Assembly (NCBI RefSeq): GCF_004664715.2
Contig: NC_051072.1
Coordinates: 41,225,142 to 41,289,141, forward strand
Length of the DNA: 64,000 nucleotides
From: Peromyscus leucopus
Lineage: Eukaryota > Chordata > Mammalia > Rodentia > Cricetidae
Direction: 5' to 3'
Positions within the stretch are counted from its first letter, which is position 1. Each line of letters begins with the position of its first letter. Of the stretch, positions 1-11,759 are shown piece by piece. Made by a program: the position numbers and the translations under genes. The notes beneath the pieces are model-generated. The model was not told where the DNA came from. It did not search any database and saw only the letters and a program-made list of their open reading frames with translations.

Positions 1-165
1 ACAGTCCTGGTTCTCTGCTTCCAGTTCCTGCCTCCAGGTTCCTGCTTTAAGTTTCTGCCCCCACTTCCCTCAGTGATGGATTGTGACCTGGAAATGTGAG
101 AAAAAGAAAATTCCTCCCCAACCTGGTTTTGGTCATGATGTTTATCATAGCAACAGGAAGCAAAG
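1..165 (+). mobile_element. MaLR-type LTR fragment, 3' part (MT-like)
   Basis: The segment reads like the 3' half of a rodent MaLR LTR. It has a 'cctgcctccaggttcctgc' stretch, then 'cttccctcagtgatgga', then the terminal signature 'ttggtcatgatgtttatcat' and 'agcaacagga'. The left edge is cut by the window start. The same family lies in the opposite orientation at 13438-13610. The subfamily name is inferred. Confidence 0.6.
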
Positions 166-369
166 TAGAGCAATAAGAAAAAGGTGGGAGGCTGGGGGTG
201 GGAGGAAAACTCGTGATTTGCAGATAATCTATGTGGGGAATGCTACAGTTTACAGTAAAGCTGTAGAAAGAACCAAGTTTAATAGTCATGCCCAACAAAG
301 GTCAGTGTCGGCTGTTGTGGTTCTTTTTACTAACGACAGAGAATTGGAGATTAAAATTTAAAGCAGAAG

Positions 370-530
370 CCCAGCATGATGCCTCATGCCTGTAAGCCTA
401 GCAGGCAGGAAGCTAACACATGAGGGCTGCAGTAAGTTTGAGGTCAGCGTGGGTTACATAGTGAGTTCCTGGCCAGCCTGGGCTACAGCGTGAGACCCTG
501 CCTCAAAAAAACAACTAAACTAAACTAAAA
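370..530 (+). mobile_element. Old B1-family SINE
   Basis: A diverged 7SL-derived SINE. It has the 5' 'cccagcatgatgcctcatgcctgtaa' region, the 'tttgaggtcagcgtgggtta' middle and the terminal 'gagaccctgcctcaaaaaaa' with a short A-rich tail (aactaaactaaact). The divergence suggests an old subfamily such as B1F or PB1. Confidence 0.75.
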
Positions 531-829
531 TATAATCTGATAATAACACCATACATTTGAAACATTTAAGAATAAAGTCTGACAAAGAAGTATAAGATCC
601 ATACAATGAAAATTTTAAAATATTGCTGATAGGAAAATTTCAAATGTAAGTACATAGAGAGATATATCTGTGGTTTAGAAAACTAAATATCATTAAACAG
701 TCATTTCTCCCTCAAAGTGGATTTATTCTTTTAATTTTTGACTGTAATATTATTACAATATTTCCCACTTACCTTTTCTTCTTCTGCACCCTCCACATAC
801 CCTCCCTGCTCCCCTTCAAATTCATGACC

Positions 830-2870
830 TCTTTCAAAGGGGATTTCCTATGGTCAGCATATAGTTGGGGTTAGTTATAGTTAATCTGTCAACTTCTGCC
901 TATTCATCTTAGTGCTTAGCTCGTTTAATGGGATTAGTGGTTGAATTTAAGTCCACCACTCTGCCGTGTGCACCCTGTTTTCTTTCTGTTCTTTTTTCTC
1001 TATTTTTTCTTGTCTTCTTCTAGATTATTTTATGATTCCATTTTATGTTCCTTCTTCTTTTCTTAACTAAAACCCCTTATTATATTGTCCTTCACATGCA
1101 GTTTAAGAGAGTTAAAACAGATTATGTACTAGGTTATAAGCTACAGTAGATTTTACTCATTTCTCCCCAAAATTGTGTTATTTTGGTAGTGAATATATGT
1201 ATGTATGTATATATGGGTGTGTGTGCTGATACATACATATATATCAGCATTTATTTATACATATGTGTGTTTGTCTGTATACATATATATGTGTATATAT
1301 ATACATATACATCCATATATATGTATATATACAGTGATAACTCTTAGTCTGTTATCATTTTTGTTGAAATAGTCAATCATCTTCCAAAGATATTTAAATA
1401 GTAAGAAAAACATCTCACAGCCATTTCATCAGTCTTCATTTTGTTTGTAGGCCTAGATTTCCACCTGGTTGTCACTTTGCTTTTGCTTGATGGATGCCCT
1501 TAAGGACTTGTGTGTGTGCGTGTGTAGGTCTGCTCGTGAAAAATTCTACTTCTCCATGTCTGAGAATGATTTGCCTTTCCTTCAGTCTTGAAAGACGCAC
1601 TCACTGGGTGTAGCATCGGAGGCTGGCAGTTTTGCTTCCAAGACACCACTCCACTCTTGTCTCCCTCACAGCACTTCTGATGAGGATCTGCTTTAGGACT
1701 GGTTTTTTTGTGGCTATGTCCTAAGATTCTGCTGTGGACATAGACTTTAAACAGTTTTGTTTATTATGTTCCTGGGTTTAGTTTTCCTTTTGGCTCCCAT
1801 GCTTAGGCTCTTCCCACTCCCATCTACTATCCTTAGGAACAACAATTAATTAACTACTGGCCACTTGAAATTGTTCCATAGTCATCATGTTTTCATTCAT
1901 TTTCTCTCAGTCTTTGAGGCTAGGGTTGCCTGCCATTCCTTTAAAGTTACAGTGTGCAATAGTTCCAATAGTTCCATCCGGTGTAATTATCCATGATTAA
2001 AAAGTTTTAAACAAGCATGCATCTTACATGGAACATATTATTTATGTTAAAAATTTAGGTATTACTACAAGAAGTTCAATTTGGGGCTTTGGACTAGCTT
2101 TTACATTTCTGTTTCACTAAATGACCATAAACAATACTGACAATAATTGTTGAAGTATTGTTAATATGAATTCTGGCTTGGTTTGGTTTGGCTGGATGAT
2201 ATTTCTCCTTATTATTGGTTCTATTTTTTTTGCCTCTACATATCTGGTATTTTTTTATGGAATATAATACTTTCTAATTTTTCCTTTATTGAGTACTGGC
2301 TATATTTATGTTCCTATAAATATTTCTGAGTTTTGTTCCAGGGTGCAGTTAAGTTGCTTATAAACAGTTTGCTCCTTCTGGGTCTTGTTTTGAAGATTCC
2401 TTTCATGGAACCCAGAGTGTGTTTAGTCTAGGGTGAATAATTTTTCCTTCTGGTAGAAGGGCATACTGAAACCTCTACCCAATGACCTAAACATTATGAG
2501 ATTTTTCAGTCTGGTGGAAGTGGCCTCTGTATGGGCTGCTCTTTCCTCTAACTTTGCCATGTGTTGCTTTCCACATTGCGCAGTTTTGAGGTGGGAGCTC
2601 TATAGTTTTTGCATCCTTTTGGAGGGGCAGCTGTCCTCTCCAGCCCTCCATCCTGCAAACTCCAGCTGTTTTGATCTTGGAATTCTCTTCTGTATTTCCT
2701 CAGGCAGCGCACAGGACTCCCACACCTCGATTCTCCAAATGGAACCTACAAAGGTGGAGAGACGCTAAGGGTCTCTGTGTTAGAGGACATGGTTGGTTCA
2801 CTGACTCTGGAATCACTGTAGCTTTTCTTATTTTTATCCGATATCCTCTACCTTGAACCTCTGCCTTGAA
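830..2870 (-). mobile_element. Ancient LINE-1 (L1M-like), antisense 5' half
   Basis: Read on the + strand this matches the antisense of an old mammalian L1, running towards its ORF1 and 5' region. Landmarks are 'taatgggattagtggttgaa' near 930, 'cagtcaatcatcttccaaag' near 1370, 'gtaggtctgctcgtgaa' near 1523, 'gcagttaagttgcttataaa' near 2346 and 'gtgtttagtctagggtgaat' near 2419. No reading frame survives. AT-rich simple sequence (ATGTATGT/ATATAC) interrupts it at about 1195-1335. A pyrimidine-rich stretch at 720-830 may be its edge. Boundaries are approximate. Confidence 0.65.
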
Positions 2871-4115
2871 AACTGCTGCTTTGTATTTTGCTCATTATTT
2901 TGGTAGCTCCAGGAAGGGAAGGTTAATTATGGGCCCCGTGACTCCATATTAGCAGTGGAAGAATCTTTACCTTAAAAAAAAAAAATCCAGTACTACATTT
3001 GACTTTTCACCCACAGAGTATGTCTTATGTATACTCTCGGCAACAGTCTGGAGTGAAGTAGGCACACTGAATTTATCTGTAGAGCCCCAGGTGACTTACT
3101 GACAAGTTTGCTATGCCAAGGGCTTGGTGAGTGGCAGGTAAATTGAATTGCAGTAGGGCAAGCGGGTGAAATGTTCACAAAAGGGCATTTCCTTTTGCCT
3201 TACGCAAGAAAGACACATCTGAGAGCCAGGAAAGAAATGTTGGGGGAAAAAAAAAGCTAGCCGTCTTTCTATTACGGGATTCATGTGAGCAGAGGGAGAA
3301 TGTTCCTTGGTGAGAGGAATCAGTATCAGTGTGTGGTCTAGAGAAAGCCTCAGTCCGGGGGTGGTTTTCTCTTAACACCCCTTCTTATTACTTTCTGCCA
3401 AATCTGAGATAGTATAAAAAAATAATTACTAAGGACTTGGGAGTATTAATTATGAATGATTCTGTCTCTAAGTTAATTATAAAAAGGATATTTCTTTGAA
3501 ATCTTTTCTACAGCTGTACTCCTTATCATCCACAAAACCCTGGGCAACAAAGAATTCTGGATGATGCTATCCCCTACTGGCAGATTAGGACACCGACAGT
3601 CACAGGGTCAGGAGACTTCCTTTAAGTCTCCCATGACTGCAGACCCAAGCTCGAAACACTGTTCCTCGGTACAGGGCAACATCCTTTCCATTGGCTCTAA
3701 TAATGACTTGGGCTACCAGAGGAGGTTTCAAAAGTCCATGGTTGGTTTTCTAATGTCTATTCTAGAAAGGAGTCAAGGACAAAAATGGTACAACTCAAAT
3801 AACCTGGCCTGTGCTTCTACAGGAGGAGGACAGCAACTGAGTCTGTCTGCAGGACAGGCTAAACAAGAAGAAAATGGTGTCAGGAGCCTCCGGGCCCTAA
3901 TGAATGAAACAGTCTAGACAAGCCAGGAAGCAAACCAGAGAAGCAGGAGTTCAGCTGAACCAGGTAGATTTCAAAGTAACGCACCTCAGCCACATAAGAG
4001 TTCAGAGGGTGGGGTTTCTGGAGAAGGGAGTTTTAGATAATTGGGGTTTTCCGACATTAACAAGCACAGTCACAGTGGGGGCAGGAGAAGCTGATGGAGT
4101 ATGAGTACAAGGAAG
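2871..4115. other. No gene or family recognised
   Basis: The open frames here are short and lack codon structure. A 12-A run sits near 2975. No SINE, LTR edge or promoter signature is visible. The 3560-4100 part could belong to an old retroelement, but I cannot name one. Confidence 0.5.
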
Positions 4116-4410
4116 CATGGTATCTGGTCCCACACTGTATGGCTTCAGATGACTGAACATGGTATCAGGTCCCTCACTACATGGCTTCAGATGACTGAAC
4201 ATGGTGTCTGGTCCCATACTTTATGGCTTCAGATGATTGAACATGGTATCTGGTCCCACACTATATGGCTTCAGATGACTGAATATGGTTATCTGGTCCC
4301 ACACCATATGGCTTCACATGACTAAACATGGTGTCTGGTCCCACACTGCATGGCTTCACATGACTAAACATGGTATCTGATCCCACAATATATGGCTTTG
4401 GATGACTGAA
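4116..4410. repeat. 42-bp minisatellite, 7 copies
   Basis: Seven head-to-tail units of 42 bp, each starting 'catggtatctggtcccacac' and ending 'atgactgaa'. Copy 5 (from 4284) carries one extra T, making it 43 bp. Units differ at a handful of positions and copies 5 and 6 share the variant 'cacatgactaaa'. Because 42 is a multiple of 3, both strands stay open across several units: a 14-residue repeat (EHGIWSHTIWLQMT type) on + and PDTMFSHLKPYSVG on -. This is a tandem repeat, not a gene. Confidence 0.95.
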
Positions 4411-4765
4411 TTTCTCAACCTCAGCCAGGTAAGATGGAAATCCCATAGAAAATGCTGTGTGACTAAATAAGCTGCCTGGCTTGCATCCTAGATGACAAAA
4501 TGCAGTGCAGCCTTTGAATGAGAAGGAAGGCTGTGTAGGTTAGACTGAAGCATCCTTTTTACTGTCGGGGCAAAAGGAAAACCATCTGGGGAAGGACACA
4601 GCCAAAAGATTCCACTAGGGTTATAGGAATTGCCCATTAGATTCACAAAGAGCAATAGATCTTAGAAGGAAATTACAGTATTGAAACAAGCTTTGACTGT
4701 TGAGCAGGAATGCCCAGTACTAGTGAAAAGCAACCAACCATGGCCACCACCTCCTTTTCCTCACC
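4411..4765. other. No feature recognised
   Basis: Unique-looking sequence between the minisatellite and an old LTR. I see no repeat family and no coding signal. Confidence 0.5.
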
Positions 4766-5082
4766 TGCTATGGTTTAGACATGAGTTGCTGTTTTCCCAA
4801 AGACTCTTGTTTTCAAGGAAGGCTTTGGTGTCACTGGGACATGGATGTAGACTAATCTTCAAGAGGTTGGTCACTAGACACCTGCATGGGAAGGAGATAT
4901 TGGGGCCCTGGCTTGTTCTCTGTCTCTTTGCTGCCACAAGGGGAAGACTTTTGCTCCACCACACATTCCCTACCTCGATGCTCTGCCTCCTCTCAATCGA
5001 GACCCTGAGTCAAAAGCAATCCTTCGCCCTAAGTTATTCAGATTCAGGTGTTCTGTCACAGTGACAGAAGCTGACTAGTGCA
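4766..5082 (+). mobile_element. MaLR-type solo LTR
   Basis: About 317 bp bounded by TG and CA. It starts 'tgctatggtttagacatgag', carries the internal 'tttgctccaccacacattcc' region and ends 'cacagtgacagaagctgact' followed by agtgca. These are marks of the ERVL-MaLR LTR group. The expected terminal 'ctaacaca' is degraded. The subfamily is not assigned. Confidence 0.6.
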
Positions 5083-5599
5083 TTATATAACTCTGTTTTC
5101 TACTTTCAATACCCCAGCCCTCCACCACCCAGCTGGGAACCCCAGGGCTTGAGACCCAATGGAGTAAAGGGCAAGTTCTGGTGACTGGGTGGGAAAGGGG
5201 ATGAAAGGGTCAAAAACAGGTGGAGGAGAAGGAGAACTTAAGGTCATCTTTGACAAACCAGAGAGGGGAAGTCTGAATGTATGCTGAGGATCTGTTTCTG
5301 ACATTTTTTATGACCTCTGTAATGTGGTATTTCTCCCATGAGGTGAAGACGGTGGGAACATAAGGTAATTTTTATAAGAAAAGCATTACATTTTTATGGC
5401 CTTTCGATATTCTAAATAAATCCAGAGAGAGCCTCAGCTGTGCCTGTTCCTCTTTAATACCTCTCAAACATTTCCTCCTCTCCTCTACCTTCTTTCCTTA
5501 ACAAAGGGCCCCCTGTAGATCCCAGAATCTTATCCTTCCCCACCTCCCTCTCCTCTTCCCTCCTCCCCTCCTCTCTCCTCTCTTGTTGTCTCTCTGCCC

Positions 5600-5601
<2 letters not shown>
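5083..5601. other. Unique sequence with polypyrimidine stretch
   Basis: No family recognised. The part from about 5455 to 5590 is rich in CTCC/CTTCC on the + strand and runs into the TG microsatellite. Confidence 0.5.

Positions 5602-5638
<37 letters not shown>
5602..5638. repeat. (TG)n microsatellite
   Basis: Uninterrupted TG dinucleotides, about 18 units, directly after the polypyrimidine stretch. Confidence 0.98.
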
Positions 5639-5641
<3 letters not shown>

Positions 5642-5755
5642 AAAGACAGAGAACTGGTGTACTTGCACATGTGCATGCTAGAGGTTGATATCATGTATCT
5701 TATCTCAATCACTTCTCCACTTCATTTTTTTCTCAATTCAAAAAAATTACATCAT

Positions 5756-5972
5756 GGGCTGGAATGATGGCTCAGTGGATACAAGTGCTTCTTCTTGCAG
5801 AGGATCCAGGTTCAATTCCCAACGCTAACATAGTGGCTAACAACCCCCTATAACTCCAGTTCCAGGGGCTCCAACACCCTTTTCTGGCCTTTGGAGGCAC
5901 CAGGCTCACATGTGGTGCATAGACATACATGCAGGCAAAACACTAACATACTTCAAATACTGTAAATCTAAT
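5756..5972 (+). mobile_element. B3 (B2-superfamily) SINE
   Basis: A tRNA-derived rodent SINE. It has the head 'gggctggaatgatggctcag', then 'ggatccaggttcaattccc' (B-box region), then the B3-specific 'taactccagttccaggggct' and 'acatacatgcaggcaaaaca'. The tail is T-rich and AT-rich and followed within 50 bp by a TG microsatellite. Confidence 0.88.
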
Positions 5973-6013
5973 TTTTTATATTACATCCTATTTATCATGT
6001 GTATGAATGTGTG

Positions 6014-6015
<2 letters not shown>

Positions 6016-6060
<45 letters not shown>
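6016..6060. repeat. (TG)n microsatellite
   Basis: About 22 uninterrupted TG units just downstream of the B3 SINE. Confidence 0.98.
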
Positions 6061-6062
<2 letters not shown>

Positions 6063-6252
6063 TCACCTGTCACAATGTGCATTTGAGAGTAAATTGACAA
6101 CTTGTGGGAATCAGTTCTCTCTGTCTAAGCCCAGGAAAAACTCAGGCCTTGGTAGCAAGTGCCTTTATCAACCTAAGCCATCTTGCCAGGGCTCTCATTG
6201 AACATTGAACATGGAGCTCACCAATATGATTAGGTTAGGCGACTGACCAATA

Positions 6253-6344
6253 AGAAGAAGGAGGAAGAGGAGGAGGAGGAGGAGGAAGAAGAAGGAGAAG
6301 GAGAAGGAGGAGAAGGAGAAGGAGAAGAAGAGGAAGAAGAAGAA
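6253..6344. repeat. (GGA/GAA)n purine tract
   Basis: A 92-base all-purine run of GAA, GGA and GAAG units on the + strand. It creates low-complexity open frames (F/S-rich on the minus strand) that are not genes. Confidence 0.97.
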
Positions 6345-8127
6345 TTGATTCGAGCTGATTTGGGATTGCCAAACAAATTTCAACAATGACCTGAATAATG
6401 TCAAGAATGACAGGATGCTGTGGTGCAAGTCACCCAGGTCTGGGAATCAGGAGTTGGTGTGGGGATTGGTGTCATAGCGGCTCTATTCCACTTTTAGTCA
6501 TTAAGGACACACAGGTGTTAGCTGGAAGTCAGCATAAAATGCTGTTTTCATCTCTTAAGACACTAAAAGTTCTAGTTAAAGCAAAAAAGTATGGTTTTAT
6601 TTTGTTTTGCTTTTTAATCAGAGACAACACATATAGGAGCTCAGAAATGTTGAACGGCTGTGTAAAGACCCCCATCATTAAAGGGGTTCTTGGATGCCAA
6701 TCATTGAGTAGCTTATTTCCAAGGAAGCTTACAGCTTGAAAATGCTATACCAAGCATTCAGTCTGAAAAAAAAAAAAAGCAATGACCTGATAGAAAAGAG
6801 CCATCGTAGATTATCTCATTAAAATCTCATTTTCTTTATCTCTACCTTACCTATTAAGTGGGTAGCCTTGGACGAAATCTACTCGAAATGGAGGTCAGAC
6901 ACCAAACATAATCGTTTCCCATGTGACCCAAATTCCCATCTCCCAAGGAAGACTTCCTCTTCAAAAGTTTTATCTCACATTTTACCTTTGAAGGTCAAAG
7001 ATATTGAGGTCTTAACTGGATGAGATGAGAGAGTACACACGGGCTGGCTTCCTCGGGCCTACCTGTGGCCTCAAAGGAAGGCTCTGCATCTCTCACCTGC
7101 AGACCTCCTTCTACTTGCTTTGCTCAGAGTTTCCTCTCTGTAGAATCCTCCCAGAGAATACCACTGCTCTGAATTCCAGGGAAAACAGCAAAGGTTAGAA
7201 CTGGAGCTTGAGAGACTGACAGCCTGGGTTCAAATTGGAACTCTCTTAGGGATCCTCTGTGTTTTATTTAAATCTCACATTTACCCAGCACAGTGACTCA
7301 GGGAGGCAGGTTCAGTGTCAGGGCAGCTATGGGTAAGATCAAACCTTTCTGTGAGTGTTGGGAGTGGGGTGGGGTGGGTGGGAACTAGGAAAGTGCATGC
7401 CTTTTTCCGAAAACCAAATGACATCACATGTGCGATGAACTTATGAAGCATAAACACATACCCTGTCTGCAGAGCCCATGCAGTGGCTTCACCTCAGGGC
7501 CTGGCGAGCAGGGAAGAGATTTAAGAACCAAGTCGAGGCAGATAGTTGCAGGGTTTAGCTTTGCAGCCCAGTACCCCCACCTGCACTGAGCCATACATAC
7601 ACCTCAAAAAACCACTTATTCTCTCCTAATAACCCCTGGTAACTCCCTAGTAATACCCCAGTAATTCATTTTTGTGATCAAACATATCTCAGAACTAGAA
7701 GCCAAGACTTGTTCCAGTCTAGCCTGGATTGGTTTGGGGTACTTGTGCGATAAGACACACAATCTTATGAATGAACTTTTAGGGGAAAAAAGACACCTTA
7801 ACTGCTACCTTATGCTTATGCGTGATTGGGTATGCATATAATTAAAATCAGAAATATCATAAGCAAAGGTATGCCCAGTGAATAAATACATAATCCAAAC
7901 CTATCAATCAAAAAAAAGAAAACATCTGTTCTGTACCCCTTGTAACTAACTCCTCTTCTTCCTGGACCCACAAAGGAGGGCCCAGAAGTAAGTGGAGGTT
8001 GTGGGGTAAGTCTTGCTCAGGGCCTGCAGCTTCCTTGCAGTGTATCTACATCATGCTTTCGCTTTGCTTTTCAATAGCATCCCTTGCTACTTTGCTGTTT
8101 TTGTGTGCTTCTTACGAGGGCAGGAGC
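6345..8127. other. No gene or repeat recognised
   Basis: Unique-looking sequence with no SINE or LTR edge that I can identify and no plausible exon. It has a 13-base A run near 6766 and a short GGGGTGG stretch near 7366. Confidence 0.45.
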
Positions 8128-8493
8128 TGCTGTGGGATATTTGTACACTGTGTGGAAATGTATTGCTATGACTGGTGTAATCAAAAGCTGAGTGGCCAAT
8201 AGTTAGGCAGGAGGTATAGACAGGATTTCAGGGCAGAGAGGGAACTCTAGGAAGAAGAAGGTGGAATCACCAGCCAGATGCAGAGGGAGCAAGACAGCAG
8301 GAGGAGAGATAAAAGCCATGTGGCAACATGTAAGATGAATAGAAATGGGTTAATTTAAGTTATAAGAGCTAGTGGGACAAGCGTAAGCTATAGGCCAAGC
8401 TTTTATAATTAATAATAAATCTCCATGGTGGTTTTTTGTTTGTTTGTTTGTTTGTTTCTTTCAGCGGGTGGTCCAAAGAAAAATCTATCTACA
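8128..8493 (+). mobile_element. Class II ERV-like solo LTR (mys-like group)
   Basis: About 366 bp, starting 'tgctgtgggatatttg' and ending 'aaatctatctaca'. Diagnostic parts are 'gctgagtggccaatagttag', 'gaaatgggttaatttaag', 'taagctataggccaagcttt' and a polyadenylation-like 'aataataaatct' near 8410. It shares this architecture with the LTR at 35822. A (GTTT)n stretch at 8433-8457 has expanded near the 3' end. The flanks 'aggagc' and 'aagaac' match at 4 of 6 bases, which is compatible with a decayed 6-bp target duplication. Family name is inferred. Confidence 0.65.
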
Positions 8494-9254
8494 AAGAACC
8501 AGACACCACTAGTCTGGATAGAGATCTAGTACCAATCTGTCCCTGTACTGGTACTTCCATGAAGGACTCACACTGCCATCCCAGATTATGGTCCTGACAG
8601 TTACCACTGTTTCACAGCCAGGACAGGTTTTGAAAATATCACACTGGCTGTTTTGTAGAAAAGGATTAGAAGATGACGAGGCTGGATACATATAGTCATT
8701 AGATGACTGTAGTAACTGTCCCAGTGAGGGATGATGGGTACTCAGGCAAACAAGGTAGCAACAGGGATGAAGAGGATTGGCAGACTCTAGGGACATTAAG
8801 AAAATAGAGGTGACATGCCTGGGAGCCACAATAAAGACTCAAGAGGTGATGATGATTAACAGTACTATCATTTCTGTGTGGCTCTTCTGAAATCAAAGAT
8901 AGCATAAAAGGCCACAGTAGCTCTTTTATTGATACTGGTGTAAATATTATCGAGTAGCCAGTGTTTTTATTCCCTCTGTTAAGGGTCTACTTTGTAGACA
9001 TGAGCAGTGGCAGATGAGTTTGCAGTAGAGCAAGATGAAGACAATGGTTTCTTCGATCACTAGACCCTTCTTTAACTCCTAAAGTCTACGTGTACACTAG
9101 CACTCAGTTGGTCAGGATAGGGGCCTTGGTATCATTGTGTTGGCAACTACCCCAAACAGCCATAGTTGAAAAGCACCGATTTCAAATATGTCTTTCAAAT
9201 CAGGCAAATCAACATGAAAGCATAGTTTTTGTTCTTGACAGCATGGTCTCCCTT
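8494..9254. other. No feature recognised
   Basis: Unique-looking sequence. Overlapping short minus-strand frames at 8509-8905 have no recognisable domain. Confidence 0.45.
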
Positions 9255-9375
9255 GGTTAATCCCTAGATTTCCTATCTACAGAAGGAGAATTGAAAACCC
9301 ATCTCTTTGAGGTTCTATAAAGATTGTATTCCATGTTCCCCGTGGTTCATCTCTGTTAATACATTGCTTGGTGTG
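9255..9375 (+). mobile_element. Possible MIR SINE fragment
   Basis: The order 'tttcctatctacagaaggag', then 'tctttgaggttctataaaga', then 'ctgttaatacattgcttgg' follows the MIR core and tail (cctcatctgtaaaat, then aggattaaatgagttaatac). It is very diverged. Confidence 0.4.
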
Positions 9376-10109
9376 ATATATGTCCCCTAACATGGCCTCA
9401 GTCTTTATGACTCCCACGATTCAAGGACTGGGAAGCATAGGAACCTAACTGGGTCACAGACCAGACCAGCAATAAGGTCTCTACAAATGTCACCTTACTT
9501 AGTTCTTGACTAAATTATGCCTGTCCCTGTCCACATAGTGAATCCTAAGGCCCAAGGAAGAAACCATATATCCAAAGGCAGGAAATGGGGTAGAAGCAGG
9601 GAACTGGGATCCCAGTCATTCTACTACATGCCATGAATTATTCTGGAGAAAGACTTGATAGCAAGCTGATGACACCAGAGGAGATAGCCCTTGTCTGTCC
9701 TGCTTCAAACTTCTGGGCTGAACTGTACAGTGGAGAGCGGAGGACAATTAGCAGCCAGCCAGGGTAGATTTCAGATAGGATCAGTGGTGCTGCTAGACAA
9801 GGACAGGAAGTCAGAGAGAGGAGGTGGCTCAGAAGCCAGGAGCAGAAGGGAGAGGGTGAGAGGATTTGATGATGTCATGTTGGGGATGAGTAGAGAATTA
9901 CACATCTAGATACGGCCAAGAGCTGAACAAGTTGACCTATATCAACTGGTACCGTGACTAGCAGACACAGCATTGAATTAAATATCATGCTAAATGTATC
10001 CTACCCTTCTCTTCATTTAGAGATGCCTCCTGCCCTTAAGATAAGGGTGGGGGCTACCCTCTTCTGTTCTCTCTGTTGATCTACCCTTTCCCTTCCTGGG
10101 GTCCTCCAT
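9376..10109. other. No feature recognised
   Basis: Unique-looking sequence. The + strand frame at 9691-9909 is purine-rich and has no family resemblance. Confidence 0.45.
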
Positions 10110-10501
10110 TGTGGTGGTTTGAATAGTAAGGCCCCCCCCATAGACTCGTGTGTTTGATTGCTTGACCCATAGGGAGTGGCACTATTAAGAGGCGTTTCCT
10201 TGCTAGAGTAGACATGGCCTTGTTGGAGGAAGTGTGCCACTGTGGAGGCAGGCTTTGAGGTGATATATGCTATGCCCAGTGTGACACACAGTCTCCTTCT
10301 CATGCTTATGAATCGAGATGTAGAACTCTCAGCTCCTTCTCCAGCACCATGTCTGCCTACATGCTGCCGTGCTTCTTGTCATGAAGATAATGGACTGAAC
10401 CTCTGAAACTGCAAGCCAGCCTCCCCACTAAACGTTTTCCCTTGTAAGAGTTGCCATGGTCATGGTGTCTTTTCACAACAATAGAAACCCTAACTAAGAC
10501 A
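10110..10501 (+). mobile_element. MaLR-type solo LTR (MT-like)
   Basis: 392 bp from 'tgtggtggtttgaatag' to 'aaaccctaactaagaca'. It contains 'gagtggcactattaagaggc', 'gccttgttggaggaagtgtg' and 'ggactgaacctctgaaactg'. Flanks 'tccat' and 'tccac' match 4 of 5, consistent with a 5-bp target duplication of an ERVL-type insertion. A related copy is at 32142. It is a solo LTR with no internal region. Confidence 0.72.
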
Positions 10502-11759
10502 TCCACCCATCCACACGTTTATGGAGTTAGCCATGTTCGTATAGTGTCACTTCTGGCCTTTGAGGAATACAGAAGGGCTAGCTATTAGAGAAAACTGCTC
10601 TCTCTGACCTGGGAGGCTTTGATTTTTCTGCTTTTTATGTGTATTTGTTCTTTTTTTTTTTTTTTTTAATCAAAGCAAGAAATTTGCCACTGGCCAGCTA
10701 CCACTGCATTCAGATACTGTGTTGGGGCCTAAGGTCGTCCCAAACCACTGCTGGGGAATGCCAATTTCTCATAAAAAAAATTTAGAAGTCAGCTCTAGCA
10801 GTTTTCCTGCTAAGTGAAAAAAAAATTACATAATTTCTTCTGCACCACTGCATGCAGCAGGGCTTCCCCACCCCCAAATGTACAGTAAATCCCAAGTGGT
10901 TTAAGTCATGGCACCTCTCCTTAAACACAATATGAAGTTGCTACCAAATTTAAATAAAAATTAAATGATGTGTTGTGCTAGGAGATTCTCCTGCCAACAA
11001 CTCTCACACAATTAACACACTAGCAGAATGTGTTGCTAATTCCATGCCACTGGGGTGTTTTCTGCTTCAGAATATAGTAACAAAATCGGGTCAGAGATCC
11101 AATAATAACAAGAGTTTGTTAAAATATACAGCCCTGCGTTGTAGATATATTGTAGGCAGGGGCAGAAAGTAGAAAGAACCACAGGGATGCATTAAATAGC
11201 TCACTCCTCCAAATAGAACTGGAAGAATTTGTCTCCAAGCTTCTGTGGGGAGAGAGGGAGGAGAGGAGCAGAGAGGGGGTGTGAGGAGACAGGACGAGGA
11301 GAAGAAGAGTTCGTTCCAAGTCCAGGGCTCTATGCTGTAAGAAAGGGCTTCATTATCAAGGTCCAGCCACATACAAGGGAGGCAGACACCAGGCAAACAG
11401 AAATGTAAACTCAAAAAAAAAAAAAAAAATCACACAGAATTTTGATTCTGGGGGCTTCTGTCTCCTCTCTTAGCCTCCTTACATAGGGCCTGTTCTTTCC
11501 CACAACAGAAACAGTGATAATGAAAATATTTTGGCAATGTTTAGGGCCTTTTGCACCCATGACCCTGACCTCCAAATCAATTTCCTTTATTCTTAACCTG
11601 ACCTTGGCTTCCATTCTCTCTGGCGTTCAATATTAGTTACCAAATCTTGAACTCTCGGGGACCTCCCCGCCTCCCCTCAATAACTCAGGCAGACCACACT
11701 CGAGAAGCCCCAGAGAGGAAAGAGAAAGGCTTCTTGACAAAGAGAAATAATAAGGAGAC
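10502..11759. other. No gene recognised; short homopolymer runs
   Basis: Contains a T run near 10650-10668 and an A run near 11413-11429. The minus-strand frames at 11091-11414 are leucine/serine-rich chance frames. No transposon signature recognised. Confidence 0.45.

Noticed and set aside
4101..4325. Periodic 14-residue protein as a possible repeat-protein gene
   Set aside because: It is the product of a 42-bp minisatellite. The frame breaks at the extra base in copy 5 and there is no upstream gene structure.
4116..4410. CRISPR-like regular repeats
   Set aside because: The units are contiguous with no unique spacers, and the genome is clearly mammalian.
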